A stretch of DNA of 64,000 bases from Burkholderia sp052045245 (GTDB lineage Bacteria > Pseudomonadota > Gammaproteobacteria > Burkholderiales > Burkholderiaceae): the NCBI RefSeq assembly GCF_052045245.1, contig NZ_JBQEON010000018.1, positions 75,488 to 139,487 on the forward strand, given 5' to 3'. A program made the translations under genes and the position numbers. The notes beneath the pieces are model-generated. The model was not told the origin of the DNA. It made no database searches and saw only the letters and a program-made list of their open reading frames with translations. Positions 8,657 through 17,453 of the stretch are shown piece after piece; positions within the stretch are counted from its first letter, which is position 1; every line of letters begins with the position of its first letter.

Positions 8657-9984
8657 GCGTCGCCCGAGCGGGCGAATTCGGCAACGAACGCGTGCGTCGC
8701 GTCGCCGTCGGCCCATTCGTCGGTACGTTGGCCGAGGAACGCATCGATCGCCTCGTGCTGCGCCACGGCGTCGTCGGCAAGCGGGTCCGCGCCCTGCTGA
8801 TATTCGCCCATCTGCAGCAGCAGCTCGACATCGTCATACTTCGCGATCAGCTTGCGCATGCGCGCCGCACCGTCGCAATGCCCAGGGCTCGCGACGAGCG
8901 TCATCACGCGGCTCAGGCTATGCAACACGTCGATCGCCGGATAACGGTTACGCGCCGCGATCGAACGCGACAGCACGAGGTGTCCGTCGAGAATCCCGCG
9001 TACTTCCTCGCTGACCGGATCGTTGCCCTCCTCGTCTTCGGCGAGCACGGTGTAGAACGCGGTGATGGAACCTTGCTCGCCCATCCCGGCGCGCTCGAGC
9101 AGGCGCGGCAGCTCGGCGAAAATCGAGGGCGGAAAGCCGCGCCGCGTGGGCGGCTCGCCAGCGGACAAACCGATTTCGCGCTGCGCGCGCGCGAAACGCG
9201 TCAACGAGTCCATCATCAGCAGCACGCGCAGGCCGCAATCGCGGAAATACTCGGCAATCGCGGTGCCGACATAAGCCGCCTTCGCGCGTTCGATCGACGA
9301 TCGGTCGGACGTCGCGCACACCACCACGCTGCGCGCCATGCCGTCTTCGCCGAGTATCAACTCGATGAACTCGCGCACCTCGCGGCCGCGCTCGCCGATG
9401 AGCACGATCACGTTGACGTCGCACTGCGCACCACGCGCAAGCATGCCGAGCAAGGTGCTCTTGCCGACGCCCGCGGGCGCGAAGATGCCAACGCGCTGGC
9501 CTTCACCCACCGTCATGAGGCCGTCGATCACGCGAACGCCGGTGTGCAGCGGCGTATCGACCATGCGCCGCGTCAGCGGATCCGGCGCCGCGGACATCAC
9601 GGGACGCGCCGCGTCGCAATGGAGGGGACCGGCGCCGTCGATCGGCTCGCCGAGGCCGTCGAGCACGCGTCCGAGCAGCGCTTCGCCGACCGGCACCGAC
9701 AGCGGACGTCCGAGTCCCGTCACGCGGGTAGTGCGCGACAGGCCCGCCACGCTGCCGAACGGCGCAAGCAACGCGAACTGGCGCGTGAAACCCACCACTT
9801 CCGCGCGTTGCAGCAGCATGCCTTGCGCGTCGCGCAGTTCGCACTGCTCGCCCAGCGTCGCGTCGAGTCCGCCGACCTTCAGCAGAGTGCCGACAGCCTC
9901 GATGACCTTGCCCTGCCGCGTGGTACCGTCGGCAGCCAGAAGCGCCTCGCTCAGCGCATCGATGAAAGCGGTAACGTCGGTCAT
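8653..9984 (-). CDS. hrcN: T3SS ATPase HrcN (SctN)
   Basis: A 443-aa F1-type secretion ATPase. It shows a Walker A motif, PAGVGKST at residues about 170-177, a Walker B segment VLLMMDSLTRFA, and the family signature around PPTRRGFPPSIFAELPRLLE. The protein unfolds and releases substrates at the injectisome base. The ATG at 9984 overlaps the hrpB5 stop by four bases, whereas an upstream start would extend deep into hrpB5. The downstream hrpB7 overlaps in the same ATGA way, so translation is probably coupled. Confidence 0.97.
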   Translation of the reverse strand: MTDVTAFIDALSEALLAADGTTRQGKVIEAVGTLLKVGGLDATLGEQCELRDAQGMLLQRAEVVGFTRQFALLAPFGSVAGLSRTTRVTGLGRPLSVPVGEALLGRVLDGLGEPIDGAGPLHCDAARPVMSAAPDPLTRRMVDTPLHTGVRVIDGLMTVGEGQRVGIFAPAGVGKSTLLGMLARGAQCDVNVIVLIGERGREVREFIELILGEDGMARSVVVCATSDRSSIERAKAAYVGTAIAEYFRDCGLRVLLMMDSLTRFARAQREIGLSAGEPPTRRGFPPSIFAELPRLLERAGMGEQGSITAFYTVLAEDEEGNDPVSEEVRGILDGHLVLSRSIAARNRYPAIDVLHSLSRVMTLVASPGHCDGAARMRKLIAKYDDVELLLQMGEYQQGADPLADDAVAQHEAIDAFLGQRTDEWADGDATHAFVAEFARSGDA

Positions 9985-10859
9985 CGCGGGGCGCCTGCGG
10001 GACGGGACGGGTCGTCGTGCAGCTCGGTTGGCCAGTCGGGTTCGGCATCCGGCCGCATGTCGTCCGGTGGGTCGCACGGGAAGTCGGCAAGCACATCGCC
10101 GCTCGCGTCGGGCATCGCGGATTCCGCAAACGACGGCGCATCCACCATGCCCCGGTTACCCTCGACGTCCGTGCCCTCGACGTCCGTGCGCGCGACGCGC
10201 CGGATCGCACCGGCAAGCGCGCGCAGTTGCGAAGGCAAGCCGGCTTCGATCAGGCCATGGTCCCACTCGCACACGCAGCTGCCGGGTTCCACGGCGCCGT
10301 CGCTCACTACGTCCGGATTGACCGGCCAGCGGTGTTCCTCGGTCGCGCGTCGAAATGCGCGCGTCGCGTGCTCGACATCGCATGCGGCGACGCGCACCGT
10401 CAGAAACGACGTATCGTCAAGGCTGCGCGAGATACCCGCGGCAATCTGAGCGAACAGCGCGTCGCGGTCCGCTTCGCCGAGCACGCGCGTGATCGTGCGC
10501 ATCACGACATCGGCGATGCGCTCACGCAAGGCCATCAGAAGATCGCGCTCGGCGGCCGCGCCGCGCAACATCGCCTCGTGTGCTTCGCGCAACGCGCGGC
10601 GGCGCCCCGCCTCGTAACCGAGCCGCGCAGCGTTATCGTATTTCGTCTGCGCCGCTTGCAACATGCGCTCGCCCTCGTCGGCCGCCGCCTGCCGGATCGC
10701 GTCGGCATCGCGTTGCGCGTTCGCGAGCAGTTCATCCACGCGGCGCTCGAAATGCGCGGATGCGCGATCGAGTTCGACCAGTTGCGCGAGTTCCGGCGCG
10801 CGCAGCACATCGCGGTCGATGCCAATGCCGCCTTGCGGCCCTCTCAGCCAAATAACCAT
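9981..10859 (-). CDS. hrpB5: T3SS ATPase regulator HrpB5 (SctL)
   Basis: A 292-aa SctL/YscL/FliH-type stator. It has a charged N-terminal helix (about 30-110, coiled-coil-like), then a C-terminal globular domain with the WDHGLIEAGLPSQL segment near residue 200. It binds the ATPase HrcN and links it to the cytoplasmic ring. After residue 215 there is an acidic, Pro/Asp-rich tail of about 75 residues that is longer than usual and contains the duplicated unit TDVEG. It overlaps hrpB4 by 16 bases and hrcN by four. Confidence 0.88.
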   Translation of the reverse strand: MVIWLRGPQGGIGIDRDVLRAPELAQLVELDRASAHFERRVDELLANAQRDADAIRQAAADEGERMLQAAQTKYDNAARLGYEAGRRRALREAHEAMLRGAAAERDLLMALRERIADVVMRTITRVLGEADRDALFAQIAAGISRSLDDTSFLTVRVAACDVEHATRAFRRATEEHRWPVNPDVVSDGAVEPGSCVCEWDHGLIEAGLPSQLRALAGAIRRVARTDVEGTDVEGNRGMVDAPSFAESAMPDASGDVLADFPCDPPDDMRPDAEPDWPTELHDDPSRPAGAPR

Positions 10860-11560
10860 GTCAACTCCGGGAACAGCGCGTTACACGCGAGCAGAAAGTC
10901 CGCCGACTCGTCAGGATCGATCGATGCGTCTGCGGATGCGCGTTCGTCGCCGGCGGCGTGGCCCAGCGCGACGCCGATCAATGTCCGCGCGGGCGCAAGC
11001 GTCAACGCGCCGTCGCGTTCAAGGAGCGCGTGACCGGCGCGCGCGAGTGCATCGACCGCGAGATCGGCGGGAAGCGCGGCACCGGCCGAAGGGAAGTTCA
11101 GGCCCAGTTGCATGAGCACGGCCAACGCGTGTTCGCCCAATGCGTCGCACAGCGCGCGGCGTCTCGCGCCCGAGACGATCCGGCGCAACAGCCCACGTGC
11201 CGGCCAGATCGCCCGTCCGGCGAGCACCCGGTGCGACCACGCGCCGTCGAGCAATGCAAGCCGGTTCGCACGCGCCGCGAACGCACTGACGGGCACGGCC
11301 GGTCCGAGCCAAATGTCCCGCGCGACATACCATGCGCGGCTCGCATCGTCCGTAAACGGTACGTTCAGGCGCCTGCGCTGCTCTTCGCCGGAACGCGACG
11401 CGGCTTCCGCGACGCGCGCTTCGTAAGCAGCGAGCCATTGAAGCAGGCGCGATGCGTCGGGTATCGCGGCATCCGCGAACGCGCGTTCTTCTGCTTCCGC
11501 CCGGGCCGGCATATGCTCATCGGCCCCGAACGCATCGGCTCCCGCTGTCGCGTCGCTCAT
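10844..11560 (-). CDS. hrpB4: T3SS cytoplasmic protein HrpB4 (SctK-like)
   Basis: A 238-aa soluble, Ala/Arg/Leu-rich protein that lies between hrcJ and hrpB5, the place of hrpB4 in Ralstonia and Xanthomonas. HrpB4 corresponds to the SctK/OrgA sorting-platform component. The ATG at 11560 overlaps the hrcJ stop. The conserved feature visible is the central segment WLGPAVPVSAFAARANRLAL. Sequence conservation in this family is low, so the name rests largely on order. Confidence 0.8.
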   Translation of the reverse strand: MSDATAGADAFGADEHMPARAEAEERAFADAAIPDASRLLQWLAAYEARVAEAASRSGEEQRRRLNVPFTDDASRAWYVARDIWLGPAVPVSAFAARANRLALLDGAWSHRVLAGRAIWPARGLLRRIVSGARRRALCDALGEHALAVLMQLGLNFPSAGAALPADLAVDALARAGHALLERDGALTLAPARTLIGVALGHAAGDERASADASIDPDESADFLLACNALFPELTWLFG

Positions 11561-12327
11561 GGAGCGGCCCCGTCGGCCGACCGGCGAAAGCGCGTGCCCA
11601 CGCGCATCAATCCCGAACCGAACCGGCGCACGAGCCACACAAGCAGGGCGGCGAGCAGGCCCGCTGCGACGATTGCGCCCGCCCACAGCCACTCCGGCGG
11701 CACGCGCGGCGCAACGGGAGCCGGCGCCTCGGGCGCGGCCGATCCCGGCACCATCGTCACGCTGACGTTGTCGTAAGTGAGGCCCTCGACCGCGTGCACG
11801 ACGAGGTTCTTCAGATTCGGCGTGAGCGTCGAGACGTCCGTGCCCGGCAAATACTTGATGAACACCGCGGCCGATGACGGCTTGACCGTCGCGGCGAGCG
11901 GATCGTTGTTCGGCAGCACGATCTGAACGTTCGCATAGGCCACTCCATCGATTCGCGACAGCACTTCGGACAGTTGCTGCGAAACGCCGTAGATGAAGCG
12001 CACACGCTCCTCGGTCGGCGTGGAGATCAGCCCGTCCTTCTTGAACATGTCGCCCAGATTCTGGAAGCGCTGATGCGGCAACCCATGCGCGCGCAGCACG
12101 TCCATCGCGCGGGCGAACTGCTCGCTCTGCACCGCCACGCTCCAGGTCTTGCCGCCGTCGTCCGTTTGCTTGCTCGCATCCACGCGCGCGTCGAGCAGCA
12201 CCGCCAGCATGTCGTTCGCGTCGCTCTCGGACAGTTGCGCAAAGAGCTGCTTGCTGCAACCGGTCATCAGCACCGCGACGAAACACAGCAGCACGGCCCT
12301 GCGTGCCAGCTTGAGGTAGGAAGCCAT
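11557..12327 (-). CDS. hrcJ: T3SS inner-ring lipoprotein HrcJ (SctJ)
   Basis: A 256-aa lipoprotein with a signal peptide ending in the lipobox LMTGC (Cys at about 24). Two alpha/beta ring-building domains follow (about 25-190), then a transmembrane helix near residues 212-235 and a basic cytoplasmic tail. This is the SctJ/PrgK/FliF-like inner-membrane ring subunit. Conserved segments such as RVRFIYGVSQQLSEVLSRID are present. It overlaps hrpB4 and follows hrpB2 by 28 bases. Confidence 0.95.
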   Translation of the reverse strand: MASYLKLARRAVLLCFVAVLMTGCSKQLFAQLSESDANDMLAVLLDARVDASKQTDDGGKTWSVAVQSEQFARAMDVLRAHGLPHQRFQNLGDMFKKDGLISTPTEERVRFIYGVSQQLSEVLSRIDGVAYANVQIVLPNNDPLAATVKPSSAAVFIKYLPGTDVSTLTPNLKNLVVHAVEGLTYDNVSVTMVPGSAAPEAPAPVAPRVPPEWLWAGAIVAAGLLAALLVWLVRRFGSGLMRVGTRFRRSADGAAP

Positions 12328-12355
12328 CTTGGTCCGTCCTGTCGTTCGGATTCGG

Positions 12356-12787
12356 CTACTGGTTCTTCATCAACGTCTGCACGGACCCCTTGGTACCCTG
12401 CGCGACGGCTTCGCCGACGTAGAGCTTGCCGACCATCTCCGACACCTGCATCTGCACCTTGATGGACTGCGCCACGGCCTCCTGCGGCGTCATCGACAGA
12501 GCCTCGCCGGCAAAACGGTCGACGTCGCCGCGCAGGCTCGCGACTGCGTGGTCCTGCTCGGTAACGACTTCCGTCAGCGCCGAAGGACCCTGCGCGCGCG
12601 AAGCGCTCGGCGGCGCGAGGCGCGCGGCATCGAGCTTGCTGCGAAACAGATCGACGAGTGCCGGCCCGGGCTCGGACAACGCGTTTGCACCCGCGGCGGC
12701 GCCTGCCGCGGGCCGGCTCACGGCTTCCTCGCGCGTGACGGCGGACGTGGCCTCGAGCGGCGGCAACGGTGGAATCATGGGGTTCAT
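12356..12787 (-). CDS. hrpB2: T3SS inner rod protein HrpB2 (SctI)
   Basis: A 143-aa protein with a Pro-rich N-terminus and a helical C-terminus ending VGEAVAQGTKGSVQTLMKNQ, typical of HrpB2. HrpB2 is an early substrate that forms the inner rod or pilus base; in Xanthomonas its export is controlled by HpaP and HrcU. The gene lies 15 bases after hrpB1 and before hrcJ, the canonical order. Confidence 0.88.
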   Translation of the reverse strand: MNPMIPPLPPLEATSAVTREEAVSRPAAGAAAGANALSEPGPALVDLFRSKLDAARLAPPSASRAQGPSALTEVVTEQDHAVASLRGDVDRFAGEALSMTPQEAVAQSIKVQMQVSEMVGKLYVGEAVAQGTKGSVQTLMKNQ

Positions 12788-12802
12788 CGCGATTCTCCAG
12801 GC

Positions 12803-13264
12803 CTATGCGCGCAGATGGCGGCGCTGCATCAACTGCTGCAACGCGCCGCGATCGATCTGCACCTCGGCCGCCGGCGCGGCCTTGTACTTGCCCATCAGCG
12901 TCATCACCAGCTCGACGGAATCCGGATCTTCATTCTTGTCCGCCACTTCGTTCGCATAGATGCGCCACGCCGGGTCGTCGAGTCCGCACAGCGACACCGC
13001 CAGCAGCGCCCCCACGTAAGGGCCGAAGGAGCCGCGCAGCGGGCGCTGCTCGAGCGTGCGCAACAGGCGCACGGCTTCCGCGAAGTCGCGCCTGCGAATC
13101 ATCAGCCATGCGTCGTACGCGTACAGCTCGACGAACTCGGGACGCAAGACGTGCAGCGCGGCCAGCAGCCGCTCGGACTGTTCGATATGGCCGTGCTTCG
13201 CACCAAACATCAGCGCCTCGATCAATGCCGACACGAGCCGGTTGTTGCATTTCGTCAGGGACAT
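12803..13264 (-). CDS. hrpB1: T3SS periplasm-associated protein HrpB1
   Basis: A 153-aa helical protein of the HrpB1/HrpK family (SctG-like), first gene of the leftward operon. Visible family features are the KCNNRLVSALIEALMFGAKHG start region and the TPR-like YDAWLMIRRRDFAEAVRLLR segment. In Xanthomonas the protein supports pilus assembly in the periplasm. It is preceded by an ATG with GGAG a few bases upstream and by an hrpII box at 13389-13412. Confidence 0.9.
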   Translation of the reverse strand: MSLTKCNNRLVSALIEALMFGAKHGHIEQSERLLAALHVLRPEFVELYAYDAWLMIRRRDFAEAVRLLRTLEQRPLRGSFGPYVGALLAVSLCGLDDPAWRIYANEVADKNEDPDSVELVMTLMGKYKAAPAAEVQIDRGALQQLMQRRHLRA

Positions 13265-13388
13265 GGAGCACTCCTTGTGAGATCAAACGCCTGTGCCTGC
13301 GTGCCTGCCGACGTGGCAAACGGCTGCGCGGTGGCCGGCGCTGGGATGAACCTTAGCGGACACATTCCGCGGCGGCGGCCCGTTGCGA

Positions 13389-13412
13389 CGAAGCGCGGGC
13401 GCGCTGAACGAA
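13389..13412 (-). promoter_or_regulatory. hrpII box for the hrpB1 operon
   Basis: CGAA at 13389-13392 and 13409-13412 give TTCG-N16-TTCG on the minus strand. A TAAGGT hexamer (YANNNT) lies at 13350-13355, 33 nt downstream. The start of hrpB1 is 125 nt below the box. It is back to back with the hrcU box. Confidence 0.82.
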
Positions 13413-13490
13413 AGCCCGGGTTCGTCAGCGCCTGGCGTCGGTCCGCGCCGAACGGGCGCCCGCCCGGGCTCGCCGGAGTTCGTGGTCGGC

Positions 13491-13514
13491 TTCGGTGCCG
13501 GACTCAACGATTCG
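13491..13514 (+). promoter_or_regulatory. hrpII box for the hrcU operon
   Basis: TTCG at 13491-13494 and 13511-13514 are separated by 16 bases, 71 nt above the hrcU ATG. The hexamer 33 nt downstream, GACAAT at 13548-13553, misses YANNNT only at its first base. Confidence 0.78.
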
Positions 13515-13585
13515 CCGTGCACGCGAGTCGCGGCCGCCCAGGCCGCCGACAATCGGCTGCAATTCCCCACCCCGTAGGCTTCGCG

Positions 13586-14653
13586 ATGGCTGACGAGAAA
13601 ACTGAAGAGCCAACCGACAAGAAGCTGCGCGATGCGCGCCGTGACGGCGAGACCGTGAAGAGCACGGACCTGCCGTTCGCCGCGATCCTGCTCGTGGCGT
13701 CGGTCGGCTTTACCGTTGCCGGACCGCACATGGCCGAACAGTTGCACGTGCTGATGCGCCGCAGCCTCGACGTCGGCAGAATGGAGGCGCCCGGCGTGAA
13801 GTTGCACGACCTGCTCGTCGAGGCCGGCACGTGCGCGTTGATGCTGGTGCTCCCTGTCGCGCTCGCCACGTCGATCACGGGCATGGCCGCGCTCGCGGCG
13901 CAGGTAGGCCTGCAGATCTCGACCAAGCCACTCGAGCCGAAGTTCGATGCGATCAACCCCGCGTCGGGTCTCAAGCGCATCTTCTCGCTGCGCTCGCTGA
14001 TCGACCTTGCGAAGACCGTGATCAAGGCGGTCGTGATTTCCGCGGTTCTGTGGAAGGCGATCGTCCTCCTGATGCCGCTGATGATCGGTGTCGTATACGA
14101 GCCGCTCGACAGCATCGACGGCATCGCGTGGGGCACGCTGTGCAAGCTGCTCGGCATTGCAGGCGCGCTCTATCTGGTGATCGGTGCCGCCGACTACGGT
14201 GTGCAGCGTTGGCTCTTCATTCGCGATCACCGGATGAGCAAGGACGAAGTGAAGCGCGAGAACAAGAATTCGGAAGGCGATCCACATATCAAGAGCGAAC
14301 GCCGCAAGCTCGCGCGGGAATCCGCGTCGTCGGCGCCGCAACAACCCGTGAAGCACGCCAACGTGGTGGTCGTGAATCCGACCCACTACGCGGTCGCGCT
14401 GCGCTACGTCCCCGCCGAATGCGGACTGCCGCGTGTGATCGCGAAGGGCGTCGACGCGGAGGCACGCGTGATCCGCGAAGAGGCGGCACGGCGCGGCATT
14501 CCGGTCATCGGCAATCCCCCGCTCGCGCGGGCGCTCTATCGCGTCACGCTGGACGACCCCATTCCCGAACCGCTGTTCGATGCGGTCGCCGCCGTGCTCG
14601 CGTGGGTCGAAAACATCGGCGGACGGCGCAGCGACGCCGGGGCCACTACCTGA
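13586..14653 (+). CDS. hrcU: T3SS export gate and switch protein HrcU (SctU)
   Basis: A 355-aa protein beginning MADEKTEEPT, with four hydrophobic segments up to about residue 205 and a soluble C-terminal domain containing the autocleavage motif NPTH at residues 264-267. Cleavage between Asn and Pro switches substrate specificity. It is the first gene of the rightward operon, followed by hrcV after 17 bases. Start chosen as the family-typical MADEK; the ribosome binding site is weak. Confidence 0.96.
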   Translation: MADEKTEEPTDKKLRDARRDGETVKSTDLPFAAILLVASVGFTVAGPHMAEQLHVLMRRSLDVGRMEAPGVKLHDLLVEAGTCALMLVLPVALATSITGMAALAAQVGLQISTKPLEPKFDAINPASGLKRIFSLRSLIDLAKTVIKAVVISAVLWKAIVLLMPLMIGVVYEPLDSIDGIAWGTLCKLLGIAGALYLVIGAADYGVQRWLFIRDHRMSKDEVKRENKNSEGDPHIKSERRKLARESASSAPQQPVKHANVVVVNPTHYAVALRYVPAECGLPRVIAKGVDAEARVIREEAARRGIPVIGNPPLARALYRVTLDDPIPEPLFDAVAAVLAWVENIGGRRSDAGATT

Positions 14654-14670
14654 CACTCCCGGAGAAGCTC

Positions 14671-16596
14671 ATGTTCAAGACAGTCCGCCTCAACGAGTTC
14701 GGCGGCGAAGTCGCGATCGCGTCGCTGATCGTCGCGGTGATCTCGCTGATGATCCTGCCGCTGCCGCCATTTCTGATCGATGCGCTGCTCGGCCTGAACA
14801 TCACGATCAGCGTGCTGCTGCTGATGGTCACGATGTACATACCGAACGCGAGCTCGCTGTATTCGTTTCCGTCGCTGCTGCTTTTCACGACGCTGTTCCG
14901 TCTGTCGTTGAACATCGCGTCCACCAAGTCGATCCTGCTGCACGCGGAGGCGGGCCACATCATCGAGAGCTTCGGCGAACTGGTGGTAGGCGGCAACCTC
15001 GTGGTCGGGCTCGTCGTGTTCCTGATCATCGCGACCGTGCAGTTCATCGTGATTGCGAAGGGATCCGAACGGGTCGCCGAAGTCGGCGCGCGCTTCACAC
15101 TCGACGCGATGCCCGGCAAGCAGATGAGTATCGACGCCGACGTACGCGCCGGCAACATCACGGCCGAAGACGCACAGCGCCGCCGCGGCATGCTGGCAAT
15201 CGAAAGCCAGCTGCACGGCGGCATGGACGGCGCGATGAAGTTCGTCAAGGGCGACGCCATCGCAGGTCTGGTGATCACGCTCGTGAACATTCTCGCAGGC
15301 ATCGTGATCGGCGTGAGCTACCACGGGATGACGGCGGGCGAAGCCGCGAACCGTTTTTCCGTACTGTCGATCGGCGACGCAATGGTCTCGCAGATTCCGT
15401 CACTGCTGATCTCGGTCGCGGCGGGCATCCTCATCACGCGCGTCGCCGACGAACACAGCAAACCCAGTTCGCTCGGCACCGAGATCGTGCGTCAGCTCTC
15501 GACCAGTTCGCGCGCGCTCTATGGCGCCGCCGTGCTGCTGGGCGGCTTCGCACTCGTGCCGGGCTTTCCGTCGGCGCTTTTCGTGCTGCTGGCCGCCGCG
15601 CTGTTCGGCGGCGGCCATGTGCTGCGCAAGCAGACGAAAAGCAAGGAGCCGAATGCGGGCCCGGAACTGTCGTCGCTGCGCACCGACGGCTACAAGGGCC
15701 AGCCGCCGACCATCGCCGCGCATCCGCCCGCCTTCGCCGCCCCGCTCTCGGTATGTCTCGCGCCGCAGCTTGCGGCGCAATTCGACACGGCCGCGTTGAA
15801 TCGCGCATTCGACACGACGCGCAGGGCGCTCGTCAACGATCTCGGATTGCCGTTTCCGCGCACCGCCGTGTGGACCAGCGCCGCCGTTCCGAACCCGTCG
15901 TATCAGATCCTGTTGCACGACGTGCCGCACCCCCCCGTCGAACTGCCTGCGGCGAAGGCTGGCCGTGAACAGGCGCTTGCCGATGCGGTCGGCGACGTCG
16001 TGCGCCAGCACGCGCATCTCTTTCTCGGCCTGCAGGAAACGCAATGGATACTGGAACGCGTCGGCGTCGAGTATCCCGGGCTCGTCGCCGAAGTGCAGAA
16101 GGTCGTGCCCGTGCTGCGTATCGCCGAAGTGCTCAAACGGCTGCTCGAGGAACACGTGCCGATCCGCAACCTGCGCGCAATCTTCGAGAGCCTCGTGAAC
16201 TGGGGCGCGAAGGAGAAAGATCTGCTGCTGCTTACCGAATACGTGCGCGGCGATCTCGGCCGCTACATCGCGCACCGGGCGACGGGCGGCACCAGGCGGT
16301 TGGCCGCGATCGTACTCGACATCGAGGTCGAACAGACCATCCGCCAGTCGATCAAGCAGACGCCGGCCGGGAACTTCCTGACGCTGGAACCGCAGCAGGT
16401 CGAGCAGTTGCTCGAAGCCGTCGAAGAGCTCGTGGGCCCGCAGCCCCCGGAGGGGCTCGCGGTCGTCACGTCGATGGACATCCGCCGCTACTTCCGGCGC
16501 ATGATCGAGCAACGGCTGAAGGGGCTGGAAGTGTATTCGTTCCAGGAGCTGGGCGAAGACGTCGACCTGCAGCCGGTCGGCCGTGTCGCGTTCTGA
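14671..16596 (+). CDS. hrcV: T3SS export gate protein HrcV (SctV)
   Basis: A 641-aa FHIPEP-family protein. The first 320 residues hold about eight transmembrane helices with the conserved LFRLSLNIASTKSILL and GDAMVSQIPSLLISVAAGIL segments. The rest is the cytoplasmic ring domain that receives chaperone-substrate complexes. The ATG has GGAGAAG upstream. Length is close to Xanthomonas HrcV. Confidence 0.96.
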   Translation: MFKTVRLNEFGGEVAIASLIVAVISLMILPLPPFLIDALLGLNITISVLLLMVTMYIPNASSLYSFPSLLLFTTLFRLSLNIASTKSILLHAEAGHIIESFGELVVGGNLVVGLVVFLIIATVQFIVIAKGSERVAEVGARFTLDAMPGKQMSIDADVRAGNITAEDAQRRRGMLAIESQLHGGMDGAMKFVKGDAIAGLVITLVNILAGIVIGVSYHGMTAGEAANRFSVLSIGDAMVSQIPSLLISVAAGILITRVADEHSKPSSLGTEIVRQLSTSSRALYGAAVLLGGFALVPGFPSALFVLLAAALFGGGHVLRKQTKSKEPNAGPELSSLRTDGYKGQPPTIAAHPPAFAAPLSVCLAPQLAAQFDTAALNRAFDTTRRALVNDLGLPFPRTAVWTSAAVPNPSYQILLHDVPHPPVELPAAKAGREQALADAVGDVVRQHAHLFLGLQETQWILERVGVEYPGLVAEVQKVVPVLRIAEVLKRLLEEHVPIRNLRAIFESLVNWGAKEKDLLLLTEYVRGDLGRYIAHRATGGTRRLAAIVLDIEVEQTIRQSIKQTPAGNFLTLEPQQVEQLLEAVEELVGPQPPEGLAVVTSMDIRRYFRRMIEQRLKGLEVYSFQELGEDVDLQPVGRVAF

Positions 16597-16633
16597 ACGG
16601 CGCCCTGCCGGCGATTTGACGGAATAGCACGCA

Positions 16634-17440
16634 ATGACACGCATTCGATCCACCCGAGAGATACGCATCACGCCGCCCGTGCCACCCCACACCGACACCG
16701 CACCACATATGGCGGACAGGTCCGTCCGGTCATCCGTCTCAAGCGCAGCCGATTCCGACGTTCAACGCTTCGGTCTACTTTACGACGCCGCACGTCAACG
16801 AAGCGGCAACGGCGAGGACACCCAGACGTCGGATCAGCGTTCGCCGGACGACAACGCGCGTGACGAAGGTTTCCGTCAAGACGCTCCGGCCGACACATCA
16901 TCGCCGAATCTCTCGGCGGCGCTGGATACGCCACCCTCGCCTCTCCCCGCGATGCCGCCGCTGCCGCCGTTGCACCCGCTTTCGGGCGCACTCACGGCGG
17001 TGCGCAAAGGCCGCCGCGCATCGGCGGCGGATTCAGGCGACAGCGCGAACGCATCCGGCCGCCGGAAGACGAAGGAATCCCCACGCGATTCACACGACGC
17101 GGGCCCCGACGAACTATTCGGCATGCAGATGGTTCGCCGCTGCGCCCAGGCGGCCGAAGGCGATCTGCTCGCCCAGCATCTCGCGGAACAGGTAGCCGGA
17201 CTTTGCACGAGCCCCGCCGTCAGGCGCACGGGACAGTGGGAGATCGCCGTCGAACTGGATCCCGCCATTCTCCCGCGCACGCGACTGCATCTGAGCCTTT
17301 CGGGCTCGGCTCTAACGCTTCGTTTCGATAGCCGCGACCCGCGCGCCCGGCAACTAATCTGTGACAACGGAAGCGAGTTGAAAACCCGCCTCCAGGCCCG
17401 TCTCGACAGCCAGATCACAGTGGACGTCACGGTACTCTAA
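16634..17440 (+). CDS. hpaP: T3SS substrate-specificity protein HpaP (SctP-like)
   Basis: A 268-aa protein with a disordered Pro/Ser/Asp-rich N-terminal two thirds and a conserved C-terminal domain (about 180-268, including WEIAVELDPAILPRTRLHLS). This is the layout of HpaP/SctP proteins that interact with HrcU and control the switch from early to late substrates. It lies between hrcV and hrcQ, the usual position in Ralstonia and Xanthomonas. Confidence 0.85.
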   Translation: MTRIRSTREIRITPPVPPHTDTAPHMADRSVRSSVSSAADSDVQRFGLLYDAARQRSGNGEDTQTSDQRSPDDNARDEGFRQDAPADTSSPNLSAALDTPPSPLPAMPPLPPLHPLSGALTAVRKGRRASAADSGDSANASGRRKTKESPRDSHDAGPDELFGMQMVRRCAQAAEGDLLAQHLAEQVAGLCTSPAVRRTGQWEIAVELDPAILPRTRLHLSLSGSALTLRFDSRDPRARQLICDNGSELKTRLQARLDSQITVDVTVL

Positions 17441-17453
17441 GGGAATCCGAATC

